DNA of 64,000 nucleotides from Deltaproteobacteria bacterium (GCA_012729055.1 JAAYDW010000068.1:86218-150217), one strand, 5' to 3'; shown: positions 35,776 to 45,021, counted from the stretch's first letter. Notes: a model not told the origin generated them from the sequence alone. Translations and numbers: made by a program.

Positions 35776-36126
35776 CTACAGGACCTCCATGTTTTTGATG
35801 AAATATTCGCGGCCGGCAATGAGTCGGGTGTCCCTGCCGCCGCAGCCGGGGCAGGGCGTGTCGAGCCCGCCCGCGTTTTCGACCGTATAGGATTCGCCGC
35901 AGTCGTCGCATTCCAGGCGGATCGGCGTCCGCTCGATTTCCAACCTGGCGCCTTCGGCTGGCGTTCCGCGGCTCACGTAGTCGAAGTAGCGCTGCATCCA
36001 GTCGTCTTCCAGATCGCTCAGTTTGCCGACCTGGAGGCGGATGGTCACGACGCGGCGGACATCGTTTTTTTCCGCGTGCGCGAGAATGATTTTCAGAATG
36101 CTTTCCGTGACGGGCAGTTCATGCAT
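35776..36126 (-). CDS. hypA: Hydrogenase maturation nickel metallochaperone HypA
   Basis: A 116-residue protein beginning MHELPVTESIL: His2 and Glu3 are the conserved nickel ligands (MHE). Zinc site: CDDC and CPGC about 25 residues apart. It hands nickel to HypB and the hydrogenase large-subunit precursor. Normal length. It is 18 bases after the ferredoxin-like gene. Confidence 0.93.
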   Translation of the reverse strand: MHELPVTESILKIILAHAEKNDVRRVVTIRLQVGKLSDLEDDWMQRYFDYVSRGTPAEGARLEIERTPIRLECDDCGESYTVENAGGLDTPCPGCGGRDTRLIAGREYFIKNMEVL

Positions 36127-36144
36127 CGGCGGCCGTTGTCCTTC

Positions 36145-37137
36145 TTATGCCGGAACGAAGTCGGCAGGCCGCGTTTCTTTGAGCTTCAACGCTTCCGTGG
36201 GGCAGACCACCGTGCAGACGCCGCATCCCAGGCACTTTTCCGGATCGACGATGGCGAGTTCGTCCTCCAGGGACAGAGCGTCGAAGAAGCACCGGTCCAG
36301 GCAGGCTTCGCATCCGCTGCACAGATCCCGGTCCACGAACGCTTCGTAGCGGCTGGGGGCGACCCATTTTTTCGGCCCCTTCATCACCGCCCAGTTGAGG
36401 CAGCAATCCTTGCAGCAGTTGCAGATGACGTGGCCGACCACCTGGCGGTTGTCCACCACGTGCACCAGGCCTTCCTCGCGGCACTTTTTCAGAATCTCGA
36501 CGGCTTCGCTTTTGGAAAGCGCCCGGCCCGTGCCGCGCTCGATGTTGTATTCGGCGGCGCGGTCCACCTGCATGCAGACTTCCAGCGGTTTGTCGCAGTT
36601 TCCGGAAATGACGCGGCAGGAACAGTTGGTCACGGAAAGAACCTTGGCGTCCTGGACGATCTTTTCAACGTCCTCATAGGCCAGCACACGGGACTGTACC
36701 TCGACGCTTTCGTTGACGGGCACCACCCGCATAATGGAACCGGGCAGAATCTCCATGATTTTTCCGCCGTAGGCCGGCCATTCCTTCTCCATATACTCTT
36801 TCCACAGATCCAGGATCTGCCGGGAGATGCCCGGTGTCAGGCTGGTGGAGTCGTGCATCTGCGGGATGGTTTTGACGCGGTAGAATTTCTTTTCGCCGCC
36901 TCTGGTCGCCTTGAAGATCAGCCCCCGGGAAAAAAGGGAGTCCATCATCGTTTCAATGGCCTCGAGCGGCAGCCCGGATTTTTGCGCGAGATCTTCCGCG
37001 GTGGCCGGCGGAGAGGCGAGCAGCAGAACTTTTGCTTCATCGTCGCTGACCAGCGCTTCAAAAATTTTGGGAACCAGGGGTGAATCTCCCGCCCCGACAG
37101 CTTCCGCCAGCTTTTTGCACAGTGTTGCATTCGTCAT
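36145..37137 (-). CDS. 4Fe-4S ferredoxin with an N-terminal HTH-like domain
   Basis: A 330-residue protein. Residues about 10-95 look like a winged-helix domain (PPATAEDLAQKSGLPLEAIETMMDSLFSRGLI); the middle has CSCRVISGNC and CNCCKDCC cysteine groups, and the C-terminal region has two classical ferredoxin motifs, CSGCEACLDRC and CLGCGVCTVVCP. The combination suggests a redox-sensing or electron-transfer protein. It is the first gene of the operon with hypAB, so a link to hydrogen metabolism is likely. GGAGG precedes the ATG. Confidence 0.75.
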   Translation of the reverse strand: MTNATLCKKLAEAVGAGDSPLVPKIFEALVSDDEAKVLLLASPPATAEDLAQKSGLPLEAIETMMDSLFSRGLIFKATRGGEKKFYRVKTIPQMHDSTSLTPGISRQILDLWKEYMEKEWPAYGGKIMEILPGSIMRVVPVNESVEVQSRVLAYEDVEKIVQDAKVLSVTNCSCRVISGNCDKPLEVCMQVDRAAEYNIERGTGRALSKSEAVEILKKCREEGLVHVVDNRQVVGHVICNCCKDCCLNWAVMKGPKKWVAPSRYEAFVDRDLCSGCEACLDRCFFDALSLEDELAIVDPEKCLGCGVCTVVCPTEALKLKETRPADFVPA

Positions 37138-37584
37138 CGGTGTTCCTCCATGGCTTTGGCTTTAGATTTTCTTTTTTGGTCTTGCGCCATAAGGCCGCGC
37201 AACGACAAAAAGAAGGATGAACTTTTTTACCGTTGTTGCGTAACCGGGATTTTATTACACCCATTGCGCGGAGGATGCCATGAATTTTTTGCGGAAGTGC
37301 GCGTCCGAAATTCCGCGCGCGGGATCCCGGCCATGGCCGGCAGAACGCGGAGATCGCGACGATCCGCGCATTTTCCCGAGATGATGCGGCAGGCCCGACC
37401 GCTTTTGCAGCGCCCGAATGAGAGCTCTGCAAGAAGGGCCGGGAAGGAGTCCGAACTTCAGATTCCATCCCGGCCCCGTTCAGAAAGGGCGTGTGAGAAA
37501 GGTAACGCTATCCGCGTCGGTTTCTTGTCGCGCCGCGCCATGCTGAGACCGCGGCAAGGTTTCCGGCGAAAAAAGAAGGCCGGA
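37138..37584. other. 447-base stretch without a gene
   Basis: Open frames here lack family similarity. A small hairpin, TTGCGC (37182-37187) with GCGCAA (37197-37202), lies in the leader of the ferredoxin-like gene. I see no convincing promoter or terminator. Confidence 0.5.
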
Positions 37585-39396
37585 TCAGTCTTTGTAAAGA
37601 GAAAGCAGCAGCTCCTGGTATTTCTTCAAAACGAACGGCCGTTTGAGCTTCATCGTCTGGGTGAGCATGCCGTTGTCCACCGTGAAGTCGTCCGCGATGA
37701 ACAGGAACTTCTGCGGAACCTCGTAGCCGCCGTAGGTTTTACGCAAGTACGTTATGATTTCTCCGGACAGATAATCCGTCAGGGCTTTCTCTTTCAACGA
37801 TGCTTCCAGCGTGTCTTTCAAAAGCGGCTTGATCTTCGGATCCGCCTGCAGCATGGCGAAATCCGGAACGACGATGGCGACGTTATAATCCTTGCCGTCG
37901 CCGTAGAGCATGATGTTCAAAATCCAGCGCAGCAGTTTGGCTTCGTTTTCGATGCCTTCCGGATGGACATACTTGCCGTTGGCCAGTTTGTATTCGTCCT
38001 TGAAGCGTCCGGTGATGTGGAGGAAGCCTTCCTCATCCAGCCAGCCGCGGTCGCCCGTGCGGATGCCGGGAAAGCCGTTCCATTTATCCGGCATCATCAC
38101 CTCCGCCGTCTGCTGGGGTTTGTTGTGGTAGCCCATCATCACGTGAGGACCGTAAACGATGATTTCTCCGTCCAGGCTGTCCTCCCCGACGCGGGACTTG
38201 TCGATCACCACGCGCATATTTTTGTCGACGGTGCCGACCGTTCCGTACTTGTTGCCGTACTTGGGCGAGTTCATGCTGACCGTGGGGCCCGTTTCGGTAA
38301 GACCATAGCCGTCGAAGGTCGGCTGGCCGATATCCTTGAAGAACAGCGCGATTTCCGGTTTGATGAGCGCGCTGCCGGTGACGAAGAATTTCAAGTTGCC
38401 GCCGAAGACATTGCGGACCTGCGAAAAGACCAGCGCGTCGTAATCCTTGAATTCCTTTGTTTTCTCGGGAAGGTCGCGGTTTTTGACCGCTTCGGCCACG
38501 GCCGCGTCGAAAAATTGCTTTTTGACCGGATCGGCGGCGACGCCCTGCATGATCGTATCGTAAACCTTGTTGACGATGCGGGGAACGACGGAAAGCCCGG
38601 TGGGTTTGACTTCCTGGAAGTTCTGGATGAGTTTGTCGACGGATTCGGCAAAGGCGATGCCGCCGCCGCAGTGGATGTAATCGTGGAGATCGGCGGCCAG
38701 GCCGAAGACATGCGCCCAGGGCAGAATGGCCACCACGTGCATGGTTTCATCGAGGCTGAATCCGTCCACGCCGGAACGGGCGCACAGCGTCAGGCTGCCG
38801 TGGGAGAGCATCACGCCTTTCGGATCGCCGGTGGTCCCCGAGGTGTACACGATATTGGCCAGGTCCGACCAGTGCGGTTTGATGGAGGGCGCGGGATTCT
38901 TCCGACCCGTTTCCTCGAGGGCCGGAAGGGCATGATCGCCCTCGCCGAAGACGAGGAAGATCTCTTTCAATGTCGGAATGCTATTTTTGAACTCTTTGAC
39001 TTTTTCGTAGACGCCGGCGTGCGCGACAAAAAGGAATTTTACCTCGGCATCCTTGACGATGTACTCGATCACTTTCGGCAGTTCCTGCAGGTACATGGGG
39101 ACCAGCACGCCGCCAAGGCCGTGGACCGCCTGTTCGCAAACAAACCATTCCGTGCAGTTGTGAAGAATCACGCCCACTTTGTCGCCTTTGGAAAGCCCGA
39201 GCTTTTTTAAAGCGCCGCGCAGATGATCCACCCGGTCGGCCACGTACCGGTAGGTCACCCATTCATACTGGCCGGAGGCCTGGTTCTTGGTGCCGAACAG
39301 CCGGTTGTCCGGATATTTGGCGACGCTCTGTTCGAATAAATCGACTAAATTGTTCGGATTGTCGTACACGGTATCAACGCTTACTACTCTTGTCAT
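37585..39396 (-). CDS. AMP-forming long-chain acyl-CoA synthetase (FACL type)
   Basis: A 603-residue ANL ligase of the long FadD15/ACSL type: YTSGTTGDPKGVMLSHGS, LPWAHVFGL, DGYGLTETGP and the C-terminal GWLDEEGFLHITGRFKDEYKLANGKYV, with KRPFVLKKYQELL at the end. It activates a carboxylic acid to acyl-CoA. Start at 39396 has GAGGTG upstream. It is the last gene of the operon beginning with the alpha/beta hydrolase at 40789, which carries operator copy B in its promoter. Confidence 0.9.
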   Translation of the reverse strand: MTRVVSVDTVYDNPNNLVDLFEQSVAKYPDNRLFGTKNQASGQYEWVTYRYVADRVDHLRGALKKLGLSKGDKVGVILHNCTEWFVCEQAVHGLGGVLVPMYLQELPKVIEYIVKDAEVKFLFVAHAGVYEKVKEFKNSIPTLKEIFLVFGEGDHALPALEETGRKNPAPSIKPHWSDLANIVYTSGTTGDPKGVMLSHGSLTLCARSGVDGFSLDETMHVVAILPWAHVFGLAADLHDYIHCGGGIAFAESVDKLIQNFQEVKPTGLSVVPRIVNKVYDTIMQGVAADPVKKQFFDAAVAEAVKNRDLPEKTKEFKDYDALVFSQVRNVFGGNLKFFVTGSALIKPEIALFFKDIGQPTFDGYGLTETGPTVSMNSPKYGNKYGTVGTVDKNMRVVIDKSRVGEDSLDGEIIVYGPHVMMGYHNKPQQTAEVMMPDKWNGFPGIRTGDRGWLDEEGFLHITGRFKDEYKLANGKYVHPEGIENEAKLLRWILNIMLYGDGKDYNVAIVVPDFAMLQADPKIKPLLKDTLEASLKEKALTDYLSGEIITYLRKTYGGYEVPQKFLFIADDFTVDNGMLTQTMKLKRPFVLKKYQELLLSLYKD

Positions 39397-39458
39397 AATT
39401 TCACCTCGGCATAGAATATTGATAAGGGTCGCATTTGTTTGACGCACGGAAGCTGCTG

Positions 39459-39842
39459 CTACTCCGACAGGATCGCCTTGAATTTCACCGGGTCCGTCGC
39501 GTAGAGCACCGCGCGTTCCACGCCTTCCGCCCGGAATTCATGAACCTTGAGATACTCGGGGTTCTGCGTCATGGTGAGAAACGCCTGGCGCGACGGGTAC
39601 GAGACGAGCATCAGCAGATCCCAGTCCTCGCTACCCTGAAGCAGCTCTTTCGGTTTTCCGAAATAGAGCACCGAAGCGCCGACGGCTGCGACGAAGGGTC
39701 CGGATTCCTTGATGTAACGGAAGTAGGACTCCCGGCCGCCTTCTTTTTTGAATTTCAGCAGATTGAGCATGACAAACGGCTCCCGGCTGGGATTGTCCGC
39801 GAGAGCCTGAAACTGATCGTCGTTTGATTCAATTCCGGACAT
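39459..39842 (-). CDS. DUF1330-family protein (paralogue of 23093-23455)
   Basis: A 127-residue protein with MLNLLKFKKEGGRESYFRYI, DWDLLMLVSYPSRQAFLTMTQ and the closing GVERAVLYA segment, all shared with the DUF1330 protein at 23 kb. Function unknown. GGAGG precedes the ATG at 39842. It lies between the hydrolase and the CoA ligase, and the same relative order occurs in the 23 kb cluster. Confidence 0.82.
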   Translation of the reverse strand: MSGIESNDDQFQALADNPSREPFVMLNLLKFKKEGGRESYFRYIKESGPFVAAVGASVLYFGKPKELLQGSEDWDLLMLVSYPSRQAFLTMTQNPEYLKVHEFRAEGVERAVLYATDPVKFKAILSE

Positions 39843-39922
39843 AGGGTTTCCTCCTTGGGAAAAACGGACGGCAGGCGGCGCCGGTTGCGGCCGAACGCCG
39901 CCCGCCATCCTGGATTTGCGAA

Positions 39923-40789
39923 TTATTTGAAAAAGCGGTTCATCAGTTCGGCAACTTCCCGGGGCTTTTCTTCCTGAAGAAAATGAGCCGCTTTGACTTG
40001 CTCGATCTTGATCGAATCAAAGCAGTCTTCCAGATGCATGATGTTTGCCGGGATGATGACGGAATCTTCATTACCATAAATGTACAGCGACGGCATGGGA
40101 AATCTTTTGCCGGCCAGCCCCGCCCAGTGGGGAGCGTCGAGCGCCATGGAGCGGTAGTAGGAGGCCGCGGTGGCGGGTGTATTGTCGATGCTGTAGCAGC
40201 GGACATATTCGTCGATGGCCTCCCGGGGGATGGTGCCGTCCTGGCCTTTCTTTCCGAAGAAAAAGCTGACCCACTCGCGTTCCTTGCCCTTGATCATGGC
40301 TTCGGGCAGGCCCGGCATCATTTGAAAGTACTGATACCAGTAGGGAATGTAACGGATGGCGATCATGGCCTTGGTGACTTCTTCCGCGCCTTTGATGTTG
40401 GTGAGGATGGGGATGTTCAGAATAACGAATTTTTTGACCCGGTCGGGAATCAGAAAGGCCAGTTCCTGGGCCACGATGCCGCCCCAGTCATGGCCGACCA
40501 GGAAGAAGTCCTGGATTTTCAAAGCGTCGATGATTTCGATCACGTCTTTGGCGAGTTCCGCTTTCTGGTAGGCTTTCACATCCAGCGTCCGTTCGCTGTC
40601 TCCCAAACCCCGTAAATCCGGAGCGATCACGCGCAGGTTCGGGTCCAGATCAGAGGCCACGCCTTCCCAGCAATAAGAGCTCTCCGGCCAGCCATGCAGC
40701 ATAACGACGGGAAATCCGTCGGCGTTTTCGCGGTCCCGGACATTAAAAGTTCCTCTGGCAACGGTGATTTTTTTGGTCTTCATGGTCAT
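39923..40789 (-). CDS. Alpha/beta hydrolase of the epoxide hydrolase/haloalkane dehalogenase type
   Basis: A 288-residue hydrolase. Oxyanion motif HGWPES at 33-38, nucleophile Asp in GHDWGG, cap domain with Tyr/Trp-rich RYIPYWYQYFQ and the catalytic His in AAHFLQEE near the C terminus. An Asp nucleophile implies epoxide hydrolase, haloalkane or haloacetate dehalogenase chemistry rather than esterase activity. It starts the three-gene operon hydrolase-DUF1330-CoA ligase. AAAGGAGG precedes the ATG. Confidence 0.85.
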   Translation of the reverse strand: MTMKTKKITVARGTFNVRDRENADGFPVVMLHGWPESSYCWEGVASDLDPNLRVIAPDLRGLGDSERTLDVKAYQKAELAKDVIEIIDALKIQDFFLVGHDWGGIVAQELAFLIPDRVKKFVILNIPILTNIKGAEEVTKAMIAIRYIPYWYQYFQMMPGLPEAMIKGKEREWVSFFFGKKGQDGTIPREAIDEYVRCYSIDNTPATAASYYRSMALDAPHWAGLAGKRFPMPSLYIYGNEDSVIIPANIMHLEDCFDSIKIEQVKAAHFLQEEKPREVAELMNRFFK

Positions 40790-40824
40790 TTTGGATGCCT
40801 CCTTTCGTGCGGTACAGTTGTGTA

Positions 40825-40836
40825 CAACGAGCGTTG
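40825..40836. promoter_or_regulatory. Operator copy B, CAACG-AG-CGTTG
   Basis: Same 5+2+5 palindrome as copy A. Read on the minus strand the flanks are ATACAAC on the left and TACA on the right. It sits just downstream of the -10 of the hydrolase promoter. Confidence 0.75.
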
Positions 40837-40839
40837 GTT

Positions 40840-40868
40840 GTATTAAATGGATGTCGGGGCTCTGTCAA
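40840..40868 (-). promoter_or_regulatory. Promoter of the hydrolase-DUF1330-CoA ligase operon
   Basis: Minus strand: TTGACA (40868-40863), 17-base spacer, TAATAC (40845-40840); operator B begins 3 bases downstream. Confidence 0.55.
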
Positions 40869-40988
40869 GCATTATTTTGCCGATTTTCCTGATTCCGAAA
40901 GACCGGCTGTAACAACCGGCTATAACTGCATTTTAGATTCCCCAAAAGAGCGGGGCTGTTGTTTTTCGGGCGTGTCCGGAAAAATATC

Positions 40989-41017
40989 TTGACAAAAGAG
41001 GCTCACCTCCGTTAATT
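40989..41017 (+). promoter_or_regulatory. Promoter of the acyl-CoA dehydrogenase unit
   Basis: TTGACA at 40989-40994, 17-base spacer, weak -10 TTAATT at 41012-41017, then operator C at 41029. Confidence 0.45.
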
Positions 41018-41028
41018 CGTGCATAAAC

Positions 41029-41040
41029 CAACGTCCGTTG
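41029..41040. promoter_or_regulatory. Operator copy C, CAACG-TC-CGTTG
   Basis: Flanked by ATAAAC on the left and TATA on the right, like copies A and B. It lies between the promoter and the acyl-CoA dehydrogenase start. Confidence 0.75.
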
Positions 41041-41111
41041 TATAGAAGCGTCCGGTGGGTTGCGGAATGCTGAAATGAACGGAAAAACATACGGTAAACA
41101 GGGAAGCGGAG

Positions 41112-42827
41112 ATGAATTATCTGTTGCAGCCGAAAAAGTATCGGTCGTTGATGACCGATGCCGGGTCGCGGGCCATCATGGATAAAACGATCGCTTTTTT
41201 CGAAGCGATCGGAAAAACGAAACTCACGGACGATTTTCACAAAAAGGTCTGGTATAAAAATTTTGTCGACTTTATCGGTCGTGAACAAATTTTTGCCAAG
41301 CTGCTGACGCCCGGCGCTTACGCCGGCGGCGATCCGGATTGCCGCTGGGACACGGCGCGCAACAACGAATACAGCGAACTTCTGGCTTTTTACGGTTCGG
41401 GCTACTGGTATTGCTTTCAGGTAAGCATTTTGGGGCTGGGACCGATCTGGATGAGTTCCAACGAAGGGGCGAAAAGGAAGGCCGCTGAACTGCTTAAAAA
41501 AGGAGCCATTTTTGCCTTCGGTCTGTCCGAACGCACGCACGGCGCGGATATTTACGCCACCGAAACCACCCTGACGCCGAAAGGCGACGGCGCCTGGGCG
41601 GCCAACGGCGAAAAATATTACATCGGCAACGGCAACGAGGCCCGGATGGTTTCCACGTTCGGAAAAGTGAAAGACGGCACGGACGACTACGTCTTCTTCG
41701 TCACCAACTATCTCAACAAAGCCTACGAGTTGAAGAAAAACGTCATCTCCCATCAGCAGTATGTCTCCAATTTTGCCCTGCACGATTATCCGATTACCGA
41801 AGAGGATATTCTTTCCCGGGGATCGCACGCGTGGGATTGTTCGCTCAATACCGTCAATATCGGCAAATTCAATATCGCTCCGTGCTCCATCGCCATGGCC
41901 GAGCACAGCTTTTATGAAGCGATCACGCACGCCGCAAACCGCATCCTGTACGGCAAGCCGGTGACCGATATGCCGCATGTGCGCGGCAATTTCATGGAAG
42001 CCTGGCTGCGGCTGATCGGCATGAAGCTGTATCAGCGGCGGGCGACGGATTATTTCCGCAATGCGACCCCGGCCGACCGTCGCTACATGCTCTACAATCC
42101 CACGAGCAAAATGAAAGTCACCCTGCAGTCCGAGGAGGTCATGAACCTTCTTTGGGATGTCATCGCCGCGAAAGGCTTTGAAAAAGACACTTATTTTTTC
42201 ACCGCCACCAGCGAAGTCCGGGGCCCTTCCAAACTGGAGGGAACGGTTCATGTGAACGTTCAGCTGATCCGCAAGTTTATGAAGAACTATTTCTTTAACC
42301 CGAAGCCGTATGGAAAGGTAAAGCCGGAACTCTCCCCCAGAGACGATCTGTTTATTTTCAACCAGGGGCCCGCCAGGGGGCTGGGCACTGTGCAGTTCCA
42401 TGATTACCGGCCGGTTTTTGAATCGTTTGCCGGTCTGCCCAATGTCGGCATCTTCATGAAGCAGATCGAGCACTTCAAGGCTCTGTTGGAAAAAGCGGGA
42501 CCGGACAAGGCCCAGGATGCGGACCCGACTTTTTCTCTTCCTCTGGGCGAAATGTTTTCAGTCGTGGTCTATGGTCAACTGATTCTGGAGCAGTGCGAAC
42601 TTGACGCCATGGACAACGATATCGTCAACCAGCTTTTCCGGTTCATGGTTCATGATTTTTCCCGGTTTTCCCTTCAAATTTATGGTATGGAAAACGCCAG
42701 AGATGAACAGCGGACCTATTGTAAGGACATCATGCTGATCAAGCCCAAGGGAGACAGCGCCCAGTATGACCGCGTCTGGGCAAAGTATGTGGCGCCGCTT
42801 TCCGGCGAATATGCAATGAATGAATGA
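41112..42827 (+). CDS. Acyl-CoA dehydrogenase family protein
   Basis: A 571-residue flavoprotein longer than typical acyl-CoA dehydrogenases (about 380), in the size class of the long-chain and dehydrogenase/oxidase-type members with a C-terminal extension. FAFGLSERTHGADIYATET is the family FAD/substrate loop, and the central and C-terminal helices are recognisable. The catalytic base cannot be assigned by eye. It would oxidise an acyl-CoA to the enoyl-CoA and needs an electron acceptor. It is followed after 27 bases by an NAD(P)H-flavin oxidoreductase gene. Confidence 0.82.
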   Translation: MNYLLQPKKYRSLMTDAGSRAIMDKTIAFFEAIGKTKLTDDFHKKVWYKNFVDFIGREQIFAKLLTPGAYAGGDPDCRWDTARNNEYSELLAFYGSGYWYCFQVSILGLGPIWMSSNEGAKRKAAELLKKGAIFAFGLSERTHGADIYATETTLTPKGDGAWAANGEKYYIGNGNEARMVSTFGKVKDGTDDYVFFVTNYLNKAYELKKNVISHQQYVSNFALHDYPITEEDILSRGSHAWDCSLNTVNIGKFNIAPCSIAMAEHSFYEAITHAANRILYGKPVTDMPHVRGNFMEAWLRLIGMKLYQRRATDYFRNATPADRRYMLYNPTSKMKVTLQSEEVMNLLWDVIAAKGFEKDTYFFTATSEVRGPSKLEGTVHVNVQLIRKFMKNYFFNPKPYGKVKPELSPRDDLFIFNQGPARGLGTVQFHDYRPVFESFAGLPNVGIFMKQIEHFKALLEKAGPDKAQDADPTFSLPLGEMFSVVVYGQLILEQCELDAMDNDIVNQLFRFMVHDFSRFSLQIYGMENARDEQRTYCKDIMLIKPKGDSAQYDRVWAKYVAPLSGEYAMNE

Positions 42828-42854
42828 AAAACTAAAAAAAGAGGAGATATTTTT

Positions 42855-43970
42855 ATGATCAAAACCAGATTAACAGAATTACTCGGCATCAAGTATCCCA
42901 TCATCCAGGCGGGCATGGGACCGTTTTCCAACAACAACCTCTGCGTGGCGGCGGCCAACGCCGGATGCCTGGGACTGCTTTCCACCAGCGGTCTCTTCAA
43001 TAAAAATGACCAGCCCTGGGTGTACAACGCCTTTTGCGAGACCGGTGAAGCCAATCCGGAAGACGATATGGGCAAGGTTCTGGAATCGGTGTTGAAACGC
43101 ACCCATCGCCTGGTGAAGGATAAGGGCGGTGTTTTTGGCCCGAATGTGATGGTTTCCGCCGAACTGAAAGAATATTCGAAAATCATGATTGAAACGGCCA
43201 TCAAGGCGCGGCAGGAAAATCCGGAGATGAAAAACACGCTTAAGGTCATCTATACTTCCGCCGGTGATCCGATGGGCTGGGGAGACATGATCAAGGGCGC
43301 CGGGTTTATCTGGATTCACATTATTCCTTCCGTTCGGGCGGCGCAGCGCTGCAAGAAAGCGGGCGTGGATGTCATTGTCGCCTCCGGACACGAAGGCGGA
43401 TTTCATACGCACTGGGAACCGCTTCATTCCATGGTCCTGTTCCCCGGCGTGGTGGAAGCTGTATCCGATGAAAAAACCCTCGTGGTGGGCGGCGGCGGCG
43501 TCTCCGACGGCAAAACCCTGGCAGCCGCTCTGGCGATGGGCTGTGACGGCGTTCTCATGGGAACCCGATTCCTTGCCACCCAGGAAAGCGATTTTCCCCG
43601 TCTCTGGAAGCAGTCGGTTGTGGAAGCCCAGGACCGCGGCACGCTGGTTGCGCGGGGATATGTCGGGCCGGCGCGCTGGTTGAGAAATGCCCGCAGTGAA
43701 GAACACGCGGTTAATACGCTGAAAAAGTCGCCCGGAGTGTTCCTCGGCACGCCGGACAGCTACATGACCATGGAAGATACGTCGCTGATCGATTTCGAGA
43801 ACGAATCCATCAAGGCCGTCTACGAAGAAGACAAGGCAAGAGCCATGATGGCTGCCGGCGAATGCGCGCAGCGCATCAACGACATGCCCAAGGTTGAAGA
43901 CATGGTGAAGTCCGTAGCGAAAGAGGCGGAGGACATTATCGGAGGCATGGCCAAGAAATTTCTTGCTTAG
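42855..43970 (+). CDS. Nitronate monooxygenase/enoyl reductase-like flavin oxidoreductase
   Basis: A 371-residue TIM-barrel FMN protein of the 2-nitropropane dioxygenase/FabK superfamily. PIIQAGMGPFSNNNLCVAAANAG begins the FMN site, ASGHEGGFHTHW contains the conserved His, and VVGGGGVSDGKTLAAALAMGCDGVLMGTRF binds FMN phosphate. In an anaerobe beside an acyl-CoA dehydrogenase, enoyl-CoA or related reduction is more likely than nitronate oxidation (inference). GAGG precedes the ATG. Confidence 0.85.
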   Translation: MIKTRLTELLGIKYPIIQAGMGPFSNNNLCVAAANAGCLGLLSTSGLFNKNDQPWVYNAFCETGEANPEDDMGKVLESVLKRTHRLVKDKGGVFGPNVMVSAELKEYSKIMIETAIKARQENPEMKNTLKVIYTSAGDPMGWGDMIKGAGFIWIHIIPSVRAAQRCKKAGVDVIVASGHEGGFHTHWEPLHSMVLFPGVVEAVSDEKTLVVGGGGVSDGKTLAAALAMGCDGVLMGTRFLATQESDFPRLWKQSVVEAQDRGTLVARGYVGPARWLRNARSEEHAVNTLKKSPGVFLGTPDSYMTMEDTSLIDFENESIKAVYEEDKARAMMAAGECAQRINDMPKVEDMVKSVAKEAEDIIGGMAKKFLA

Positions 43971-44088
43971 AATCACCCTCCCCTTGGGGGAGCGGAGGCG
44001 GATCATGCGGCGTGGACAAGGAAACACCGGTTTCCTCGGCGTTTATGCCTGAACGCCGTCCGGTCCCCTCTGGCGCCAGTCACAAAAG

Positions 44089-44116
44089 AAAAAGCCGGCT
44101 TTGCCGGCTTTTTTTA
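44089..44116. terminator. Bidirectional Rho-independent terminator
   Basis: AAAGCCGGC and GCCGGCTTT stem with TTT loop, A run before and T run after, between the convergent flavin oxidoreductase and tetR genes. Confidence 0.88.
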
Positions 44117-44140
44117 CGTGATTTCAGGCCCTGGAGACTT

Positions 44141-44803
44141 TTACGCCAGCACCATTTTCAAAACGTGCTTTACCATGAGATCGGACAGCTCATCCCGGCT
44201 GTATTTCTTCATGTTCCAGTGACGCAGGGGATAGACGCACAACTGATAAACGATCAGGTTGGCGGTATAGGAGGTGTCCTCGACCAGAAAAATCTTCCTG
44301 TCCTTGCCTTTTTTGAGAATGGTTTCGATATGTGAGACGACCTGGCTTTCCCGGTCCAGAATGTTTTTCAAGAGACGCTTGGGCAGTGATTTTGATTCCC
44401 GGTATAAAAGCAGGACTTCATCGTCGTAATTGTGCCCTCCGGCGTCAAGCAGTCCGCGAATGGCGGCGCTCAACTGCAAGACGGGATCGTCGATGTCCAT
44501 GATGCCCTGCTTTTCGAAAAGCTCGAGTTCCGGTTTGTGGAGCATGTCGAAAACCAGAAACAGGATTTCCTCCTTGTTTTTGATGAAGTAATACAGATTC
44601 CGGATGTCGATGCCGGTGGCCTTGGCGATTTCGCGCATGGAGGTTTGCGCATAGCCCTTTTTCATAAAGAGATGCGTCGCTTTTTTAAGGATCTGCATCT
44701 GGCGTTTATTGAAAAGATCTTTGTTTCTTTTGGGTGTCGCATCGGTTTTCGATGCAGCCGCTTTTTTCACCGGGCAACGAGGGTCCTTTCGAGGAAATTG
44801 CAT
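44141..44803 (-). CDS. TetR-family transcriptional regulator
   Basis: A 220-residue regulator: basic N-terminal arm, then HTH FMKKGYAQTSMREIAKATGIDIRNLYYFIKNKEE, standard TetR, and a helical ligand domain. It is the obvious candidate to bind the CAACG-N2-CGTTG operators. A near-consensus promoter, TTGACA (44833-44828), 16 bases, TATAAG (44811-44806), lies so close to the ATG at 44803 that the true start may be GTG at 44770 (209 residues). An acyl-CoA effector is plausible from context. Confidence 0.88.
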   Translation of the reverse strand: MQFPRKDPRCPVKKAAASKTDATPKRNKDLFNKRQMQILKKATHLFMKKGYAQTSMREIAKATGIDIRNLYYFIKNKEEILFLVFDMLHKPELELFEKQGIMDIDDPVLQLSAAIRGLLDAGGHNYDDEVLLLYRESKSLPKRLLKNILDRESQVVSHIETILKKGKDRKIFLVEDTSYTANLIVYQLCVYPLRHWNMKKYSRDELSDLMVKHVLKMVLA

Positions 44804-44805
44804 CC

Positions 44806-44833
44806 CTTATAGCAGAACCTTTTCGATTGTCAA
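44806..44833 (-). promoter_or_regulatory. Promoter of the tetR gene
   Basis: Minus strand TTGACA-16-TATAAG. It overlaps the region just upstream of the predicted ATG, implying an almost leaderless mRNA or a downstream start. Confidence 0.55.
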
Positions 44834-44889
44834 TGTAAAATCTAAATATTGCTGAACAATATATGGATTGAGGCGTTTGATATTACATT

Positions 44890-44901
44890 CAACGATCGTT
44901 G
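44890..44901. promoter_or_regulatory. Operator copy D, CAACG-AT-CGTTG
   Basis: Flanks ACATT and TAAA match the shared pattern. It is located between the divergent tetR and 3-hydroxyacyl-CoA dehydrogenase genes, so it could serve both. Confidence 0.72.
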
Positions 44902-44992
44902 TAAAAGCTCCCGCGCGCGGGCTTTTTCCGGCGTACGTTCCGGAGTGGCGAAGAAACATCACCGGCAACGTGTCGCCCGCGGGAAATTGTGC

Positions 44993-45021
44993 TTGACAAA
45001 TAAGGGACGTCTTCCTATCTA
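44993..45021 (+). promoter_or_regulatory. Promoter of the 3-hydroxyacyl-CoA dehydrogenase gene
   Basis: TTGACA (44993-44998), 17-base spacer, TATCTA (45016-45021), about 95 bases before the ATG. Confidence 0.5.
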
